Part shown: piece after piece, positions 4,942 through 9,350 of the stretch
How the letters are laid out: the number at the start of each line of letters is the position of its first letter
How positions within the stretch are numbered: the first letter of the stretch is position 1
Source: Desulfobacterales bacterium
Lineage (GTDB): Bacteria; Desulfobacterota; Desulfobulbia; Desulfobulbales; BM004
Length of the DNA: 9,350 nucleotides
Reading direction: 5' to 3'
Assembly (NCBI GenBank): GCA_030621655.1
Contig: JAUXHH010000056.1
Coordinates: 1-9,350, forward strand
The notes under the pieces: model-generated
Databases searched by the model: none
What the model saw: the letters and a program-made list of their open reading frames with translations, nothing else
What the model was told of the DNA's origin: nothing
Program-made: the position numbers and the translations under genes

Positions 4942-6296
4942 ACGGGTTGCCAAGATTACTCGTTGTTGACGACGAAAAAGTCGCGCTCAACAACCTGATG
5001 TACATATTAAAAAAAGAGGGGTACGACGTTACCGGCACTCAGAGCGGTCCTCGCGCATTGAGCCTCCTTGAAGAACAGGAGTTTGACTTGATCCTGACTG
5101 ACCTTAAGATGGAAAAGGTTGACGGCATGCAGATTCTCACCAGGTCACAGGAGCTGCATCCGGGCACCGAAGTTATCATGATCACAGGCTATGCCACGGT
5201 GGACTCTGCCATCAGCGCCATGAAGGCAGGAGCCTATCATTATATTGCCAAACCCTTTAAGCTCGACGAGGTCAGAAAGGTAGTCAAGGAGGCATTGGAG
5301 AAAAAAAGACTTAAAAATGAAAATGTTCAACTCAGAGAACAGCTGGAGCAATTTAAAGAAAAATCCCAGATCATTACCACCAACTCTCAGATGAAACAGA
5401 TTCTGGCGATGGTGAAACAGGTGGCGGCAACCGAGACCAATATTGTCATAACCGGAGAATCAGGCACAGGAAAGGAGTTATTTGCAAACCTTATCCACCA
5501 TAACAGCATGCGGAGCAAGGGGCCGATGTTGTCGCTTAACTGCGGCGCCTTTACAGAAGAACTTCTGGCCAATGATCTTTTCGGCCATGAAAAGGGCGCT
5601 TTTACAGGAGCGGAAAGTGCCAAAAAGGGACTAGTAGAGATGGCGGACAGCGGCACCCTGTTCCTTGATGAGATTGCTGAAATGCCCCTGCCGATGCAGG
5701 TAAAACTGCTGCGGGTTATCCAGGAGAAGGAATTGCTGCGCATTGGAGGTGTAGCACCTATAAAGGTAGATGTACGTTTTATATGTGCCACGAACCGGAA
5801 TCTCCAGAAGGAGGTAAAACTTGGTCATTTCCGCCAGGATCTCTATTTCAGAATAAACGTAATTTCCATAGAAATTCCCCCACTGTCAGCCCGTAAGGAT
5901 GACATTCCCCTCCTGGCCCATTATTTTCTGGAAAAATATTGCACGCTGATGCACAAGGATGTTGATACAATAAGCGAAGAGGCCATGGAAGTTCTTATAC
6001 ATTATGATTTCCCGGGCAATGTCAGGGAGCTGGAGAATATTATTGAACGGGGAGTGGCCCTGACCCGGGGCCAGGTCATTGAAAAAGCCCATCTCCCTGA
6101 TGACCTGCGTGGCCCGGCCTTACAGACTTTCAGAAAGAAAGACGACAAATATCCTTCGTTGAAGGAGATGGAACGCTCCTATATCCAGTGGGTTCTGAAA
6201 GAGGTTGGAGAAAATAAAACCGAGGCCGCAAAATATCTCGGTATTGACAGGGTCTCTCTCTGGCGCAAGCTGAAGAAGCTTGGATTTAATGAGTAA
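4938..6296 (+). CDS. NtrC-family sigma-54-dependent response regulator
   Basis: A 452-residue regulator of the NtrC/AtoC/ZraR type. The receiver domain (about 5-120) has the acidic pair D11-D12, phosphoacceptor D55, T83 and K105. A coiled linker (about 120-143) leads to the AAA+ domain, with Walker A GESGTGKE (173-180), the sigma-54 contact loop GAFTGA (220-225), Walker B LFLDE (241-245), and arginine-finger candidates R299 and R305. A Fis-type helix-turn-helix lies at about 425-448 (NKTEAAKYLGIDRVSLWRKL). All catalytic elements are present, so it should be a working activator of RpoN promoters. GGAG lies just upstream and the start overlaps the kinase stop by 4 bp, so the two are coupled. 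The likely targets are the GTTGCA-N3-TGCAAC sites in the divergent control region. No clear terminator follows before the convergent lgt. Confidence 0.96.
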   Translation: MNGLPRLLVVDDEKVALNNLMYILKKEGYDVTGTQSGPRALSLLEEQEFDLILTDLKMEKVDGMQILTRSQELHPGTEVIMITGYATVDSAISAMKAGAYHYIAKPFKLDEVRKVVKEALEKKRLKNENVQLREQLEQFKEKSQIITTNSQMKQILAMVKQVAATETNIVITGESGTGKELFANLIHHNSMRSKGPMLSLNCGAFTEELLANDLFGHEKGAFTGAESAKKGLVEMADSGTLFLDEIAEMPLPMQVKLLRVIQEKELLRIGGVAPIKVDVRFICATNRNLQKEVKLGHFRQDLYFRINVISIEIPPLSARKDDIPLLAHYFLEKYCTLMHKDVDTISEEAMEVLIHYDFPGNVRELENIIERGVALTRGQVIEKAHLPDDLRGPALQTFRKKDDKYPSLKEMERSYIQWVLKEVGENKTEAAKYLGIDRVSLWRKLKKLGFNE

Positions 6297-6399
6297 AAAC
6301 AATCCTGCTAAAAAACCAGTGGTCATGGATTGCAGAGAAAATTCAGAAGCAGAGGCAGCAACATTTTTACGTCATATTATTTTGTCTGCCTACGCCTGA
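6289..6399 (+). CDS. Possible 36-aa ORF overlapping regulator stop and lgt end
   Basis: An ATG overlaps the regulator's last codons (ATGAGTAA) and opens a 36-codon frame, starting MSKNNPAKKPVVMDC, that ends at 6399 inside the convergent lgt tail. The composition is protein-like (charged, no low-complexity run) and the overlap resembles a coupled start, but the upstream ribosome site is poor and no family is recognised. It may be chance, or the remnant of a third gene of the operon. Confidence 0.15.
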   Translation: MSKNNPAKKPVVMDCRENSEAEAATFLRHIILSAYA

Positions 6400-7171
6400 C
6401 AAGAAAAAGGATGACACCTGCCGCAATCATGAGGCTGCTGAGCAGCTGCCCCATGGTTATGCCTGCAGCAATAAAGCCAAGATGGGCGTCCGGCTCCCGG
6501 AAAAACTCGATAAAAATCCGAAAGATGCCATAGAGTATCATGCAGATTGCCATCATGGATCCTGACGGCCAGGAAGCAGGGGGATTTTGTTTATCTTTGA
6601 GGAACCATAAGATACAGAAAAGAATCACACCCTCGAGAAATGCCTCATAAAGCTGGGAGGGATGACGGGGTAACGGACCTCCGCCTGGAAAAACCATACC
6701 CCAGGCAACATCGGTTACTCTGCCGTACAACTCGCCGTTAAGAAAATTACCGATACGGCCAAGTCCCAGGCCAATGGGGATGGTGACCGTGTAAATATCT
6801 GCAGCCCGCCAGAAATCAAGCCCTTTTTTCCTGCAGAAAATTACCCCTCCGATGATCAGGCCCAGCATGCCGCCATGAAACGACATGCCTCCCTGCCAGG
6901 TAGCTAAAATTTCCAGGGGATTATTGTAATAGTAAGGCAAGTTGTAAAAAAGTACGTACCCAAGCCTGCCGCCCAGAACAAGAGAAATGATGAGGACCAG
7001 GTTGAGATTTTCAAAATGGACATCAAGTTCCTTGAAGTTGAATCTTTTTATCTGGTATTTTACCAGCAGCAGAGTGGCTGCAAATCCCAGGACATACATC
7101 AGCCCATACCAGCGAACCTGCAGAGGGCCAATGGCGAAGATAACCGGATCAATATTGGGAAAAGTCATCAT
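6377..7171 (-). CDS. lgt: Prolipoprotein diacylglyceryl transferase
   Basis: A 264-residue inner-membrane enzyme that transfers diacylglyceryl from phosphatidylglycerol to the lipobox cysteine of prolipoproteins, the first step of lipoprotein maturation. Recognisable are GGRLGYVLFYN (67-77), QGGMSFHGG with H99 (93-101), the family signature GRIGNFLNGELYGR (138-151) with R139, HPSQLYE (170-176), and the FFREPD segment with R225. Several hydrophobic segments and a length close to the family norm indicate an intact gene. Two consecutive ATGs open the frame and neither has a clear ribosome site; the first is given, and the second at 7168 is equally possible. It lies 121 bp downstream of mnmG in the same direction, across a repeat-rich spacer, and converges on the response regulator with only 80 bp between stops. 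Confidence 0.97.
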   Translation of the reverse strand: MMTFPNIDPVIFAIGPLQVRWYGLMYVLGFAATLLLVKYQIKRFNFKELDVHFENLNLVLIISLVLGGRLGYVLFYNLPYYYNNPLEILATWQGGMSFHGGMLGLIIGGVIFCRKKGLDFWRAADIYTVTIPIGLGLGRIGNFLNGELYGRVTDVAWGMVFPGGGPLPRHPSQLYEAFLEGVILFCILWFLKDKQNPPASWPSGSMMAICMILYGIFRIFIEFFREPDAHLGFIAAGITMGQLLSSLMIAAGVILFLVRRRQTK

Positions 7172-7292
7172 AGTAAGTGACGAGTGGCTAAAGTGCCTAA
7201 AGTTACAAGTACCCCGCGAGGGGGCATAAATGCCTAAAGTGACGAGTGCTTAGTTTTTTAAATCTTCAATCTTCAATTTCTCAAATCTTCAA
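7172..7292. repeat. Repeat-rich spacer between mnmG and lgt
   Basis: This 121-bp gap is built of short direct repeats. AAGTGACGAGTG occurs at 7175-7186 and 7237-7248; GCCTAAAGT at 7195-7203 and 7232-7240; CTAAAGT also at 7188-7194. TCTTCAAT occurs at 7263-7270, 7270-7277 and 7286-7293, the last copy running into the mnmG stop. CCCC-GCGA-GGGG at 7212-7223 could form a 4-bp stem with a GNRA loop if transcribed on the plus strand. No gene is seen. It resembles small intergenic repeats scattered in some Desulfobacterota genomes; that comparison is from memory. Confidence 0.7.
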
Positions 7293-9185
7293 TTATATAA
7301 GACCCTGTTTGCGCAGATGGATCTGCAGTACTGATATAGCAGCGGGCGTGATACCAGAGATGCGTGAAGCCTGGCCCAGGGAACGGGGCTGTATCCTGGA
7401 GAGTTTTTCAATGACCTCGGTGGACAACCCCGAAAGGGTATCATAGGCTATGTCGTCTGGCAGAGCAACTGACTCCAGCTTCCTGAAGCGGTGCACCTGT
7501 TCACTCTGCCTGTCTATATATCCCTGATATTTTATCTGCAGCTGGACTTCGCGCTTTACTCCTGGCGCAAGTTTTTTATCAAGCCCGGCAAGGGAGGCCA
7601 GGTCTTCCAGGGAGACTTCCGGACGCCGTAAAAGATCCTTCAGGCTGCATGTCTGCCGTAAAGGCACGCTGCCAACCCCCTCAAGAAGACTGTTGATCTC
7701 CGGTCCGGGTTTGATCATGGTTTTTGCAAGTTTTGCCATAGTTTTTTCAATGGCATCGCGCTTGGCCTTGAAAGTTTCATAAGTCCCTCCATCTACCAGG
7801 CCCAGTTTGTATCCGATATCCCGGAGCCGCAGGTCGGCATTATCTTCCCGCAGCAGCAAGCGATATTCAGCCCTGGAAGTGAAAAGCCGATAAGGTTCCT
7901 TGGTGCCCAGAGTGGTCAAATCATCAATTAAAACACCAGTATATGCCTGAGAACGGTCCAGGATAAGGGGGTCTTCTCCGCGAATGTACTGGACAGCATT
8001 TATGCCGGCCATCAAGCCCTGGGCACCGGCTTCTTCATACCCCGAGGTGCCATTGATCTGACCGGCGAGAAACAACCCCTGCACCCTCTTTGTTTGCAGG
8101 GACGGGTGCAGTTCAAGCGGATCGACATAGTCATATTCTATGGCATAACCGGGTCGGATTGCCTGAACATGTTCCAGTCCCTTAATGCTCCGCAGCATGG
8201 CCATTTGGGTATCCAGGGGTAAGCTGGTTGGCACGCCGTTAGGGTATACTTCGACAGTATCAACGCCTTCCGGTTCCAGAAAGATCTGGTGGCGGTCCTT
8301 GTCGGGGAACCGCATCACCTTATCTTCAATGGACGGGCAATACCTGGCGCCGATACCTTCAATAATACCGGCGTACATTGGGGAGCGGTCGATTGAGCCC
8401 CTGATAATTTCATGGGTCCTGGTGTTTGTGTAGGTCACATAACAGGGGAACTGGTCCAGTTCGGGTGTTTTGGGGGGCAAAGAGTCTGCATTGGAAAATG
8501 AGAAAAAATTAGGAGGATCATCACCGTATTGCGGTTCAAGATCAGTAAAATCTATAGTCCGGCTGTCCAGTCTTGGTGGGGTGCCGGTTTTCATTCTGCC
8601 CATGGCAAAGCCAATCTGCCGGAACCATTCAGAGAGTTTGGTTGAAGGCGGGTCTCCCATGCGTCCCGCTGGAAAGTTTTTCAGGCCGATATGGATGAGG
8701 CCGTTTAAAAATGTCCCTGTGGCAATGACAACTGTCCGAACAATAAGGGTCTCGTCAAGGGAGGTAACGGCACCGGTTATGCGGCCGTTTTCAACCAGGA
8801 GGCTGTCAATAACAGTCTGCTTGATATCAAGACCTTCCTGTTGCTCAAGGACAGACTTCATGCGTAATCGGTAACGGACCCGGTCAGCCTGGGCTCTTGA
8901 TGACCAGACAGCAGGGCCCTTACTGGTGTTAAGCCGTTTGAACTGGATGGCGGTGGCATCAATATTTTTCGCCATCTCGCCTCCAAGGGCATCAATTTCT
9001 TTAACCAGGTGTCCCTTTGCCAGGCCGCCGACTGCAGGATTGCAGGACATGGCGCCGATGGTATCGGCATTGATGATGGCAATTGCAACGCGGCAACCCA
9101 TGCGTGCTCCGGCCAATGCGGCCTCGCATCCAGCATGGCCACCACCGATTACCAGAATATCGTATTCATTATGCAAATAAGACAT
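7293..9185 (-). CDS. mnmG: tRNA uridine-5-carboxymethylaminomethyl(34) synthesis enzyme MnmG (GidA)
   Basis: A complete 630-residue FAD protein, the same length as well-known MnmG enzymes (about 630). With MnmE it installs the carboxymethylaminomethyl or aminomethyl group at wobble U34 of certain tRNAs in the cytoplasm. The N-terminal dinucleotide motif is VIGGGHAGCEAA (12-23). The first family signature is GARYCPSIEDKVMRF (279-293) with C283, and the second is AGQINGTSGYEEAGAQG (374-390). C48 in SCNPAVGG matches the other conserved cysteine. The C-terminal helical domain that docks tRNA and MnmE is present (about 555-630). The ATG at 9185 gives the family's usual start, MSYLHNEYDILVIGGG, although the ribosome site is weak. 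mnmE is not in the window. The gene looks entirely ordinary. Confidence 0.98.
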   Translation of the reverse strand: MSYLHNEYDILVIGGGHAGCEAALAGARMGCRVAIAIINADTIGAMSCNPAVGGLAKGHLVKEIDALGGEMAKNIDATAIQFKRLNTSKGPAVWSSRAQADRVRYRLRMKSVLEQQEGLDIKQTVIDSLLVENGRITGAVTSLDETLIVRTVVIATGTFLNGLIHIGLKNFPAGRMGDPPSTKLSEWFRQIGFAMGRMKTGTPPRLDSRTIDFTDLEPQYGDDPPNFFSFSNADSLPPKTPELDQFPCYVTYTNTRTHEIIRGSIDRSPMYAGIIEGIGARYCPSIEDKVMRFPDKDRHQIFLEPEGVDTVEVYPNGVPTSLPLDTQMAMLRSIKGLEHVQAIRPGYAIEYDYVDPLELHPSLQTKRVQGLFLAGQINGTSGYEEAGAQGLMAGINAVQYIRGEDPLILDRSQAYTGVLIDDLTTLGTKEPYRLFTSRAEYRLLLREDNADLRLRDIGYKLGLVDGGTYETFKAKRDAIEKTMAKLAKTMIKPGPEINSLLEGVGSVPLRQTCSLKDLLRRPEVSLEDLASLAGLDKKLAPGVKREVQLQIKYQGYIDRQSEQVHRFRKLESVALPDDIAYDTLSGLSTEVIEKLSRIQPRSLGQASRISGITPAAISVLQIHLRKQGLI

Positions 9186-9245
9186 GGTTGATGTGTAATT
9201 TTTTACAAGTTCCCCTGTGTGGTTCCAGCGTAAAAGGGAAAGAGA

Positions 9246-9350
9246 TTAATCTGAGATTTTGGATTTCAGGTCAGGTTTTGTTTCAGGCTTACTGGCATCC
9301 CAGATTCTGCTTTCTTTGCCGGTCGCGGTTACATTTTCATATATTCCGTC
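9246..9350 (-). CDS. C-terminal end of an unidentified gene, partial
   Basis: A frame enters from the right edge and stops at TAA (9248-9246), leaving 34 residues that begin DGIYENVTATGKESRIWDAS and end KSKISD. The tail is hydrophilic and lysine-rich, with no motif I recognise. It lies 60 bp upstream of mnmG in the same direction, so the two may be co-transcribed. Because only the tail is visible, a chance open frame cannot be excluded. The gap to mnmG has no clear terminator. Confidence 0.45.
   Translation of the reverse strand, partial: DGIYENVTATGKESRIWDASKPETKPDLKSKISD

Noticed and set aside
3745..4953. Long antisense frames within the kinase gene (212, 168 and 185 codons)
   Set aside because: The plus-strand kinase has every catalytic box intact; the antisense frames are shadows without motifs.
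6297..6376. A bidirectional terminator between the convergent regulator and lgt genes
   Set aside because: I found no stem with a flanking T- or A-run in these 80 bp; termination may be Rho-dependent or lie within the genes.
1..9350. CRISPR array, tRNA, rRNA, insertion sequence or phage genes
   Set aside because: No regularly spaced repeats, cloverleaf-like segments, transposase motifs or terminal inverted repeats were seen anywhere in the window.

Overview
The window looks like a piece of a Gram-negative, sulfur-metabolising bacterium of the Desulfobacterota (former Deltaproteobacteria) type. This rests on the association of universal stress proteins with a TauE/SafE-type exporter, an NtrC-type two-component pair of a kind common in that phylum, and the general character of the proteins. 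It is an inference from family recognition; no marker gene here fixes the genus.

Left block (1-3099, all on the minus strand, read from right to left): a 61-aa CxxC protein; a 164-aa degenerate universal-stress-like protein with a GTG start; a 116-aa two-helix membrane protein; a TauE/SafE exporter with a signal peptide and an extra N-terminal domain; and a tandem-domain universal stress protein that overlaps the exporter by 8 bp and runs off the left edge. The first three, otherwise unrelated, share an N-terminal motif, M-x-A-[AV]-[TA]-F-A-E-A-[GN]-E. This is the most unusual thing in the window and suggests an undescribed cassette in which a common tag is attached to different small proteins.

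Control region (3100-3480, no gene): it holds two GTTGCA-N3-TGCAAC palindromes (3253-3271 and 3344-3358) and a candidate sigma-54 promoter facing the left block. The palindromes lie about 100 and 190 bp upstream of the predicted transcription start, which is where enhancer sites of NtrC-type activators usually sit. A weaker sigma-54-like match faces right.

Middle block (3481-6296, plus strand): a membrane histidine kinase and an NtrC-family response regulator with an intact GAFTGA loop, joined by a 4-bp ATGA overlap. Because the pair is divergent from the left block and separated from it only by the palindromes and the candidate promoter, the simplest model is that it senses a periplasmic or envelope signal and switches on the left block, and perhaps itself.

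Right block (6377-9350, minus strand): housekeeping genes lgt (prolipoprotein diacylglyceryl transferase) and mnmG (tRNA U34 modification), separated by a 121-bp spacer made of short direct repeats, then the C-terminal tail of an unidentified gene at the right edge. This block converges on the two-component pair and appears functionally unrelated to it. I saw no rRNA, tRNA, transposase, CRISPR array or phage gene.
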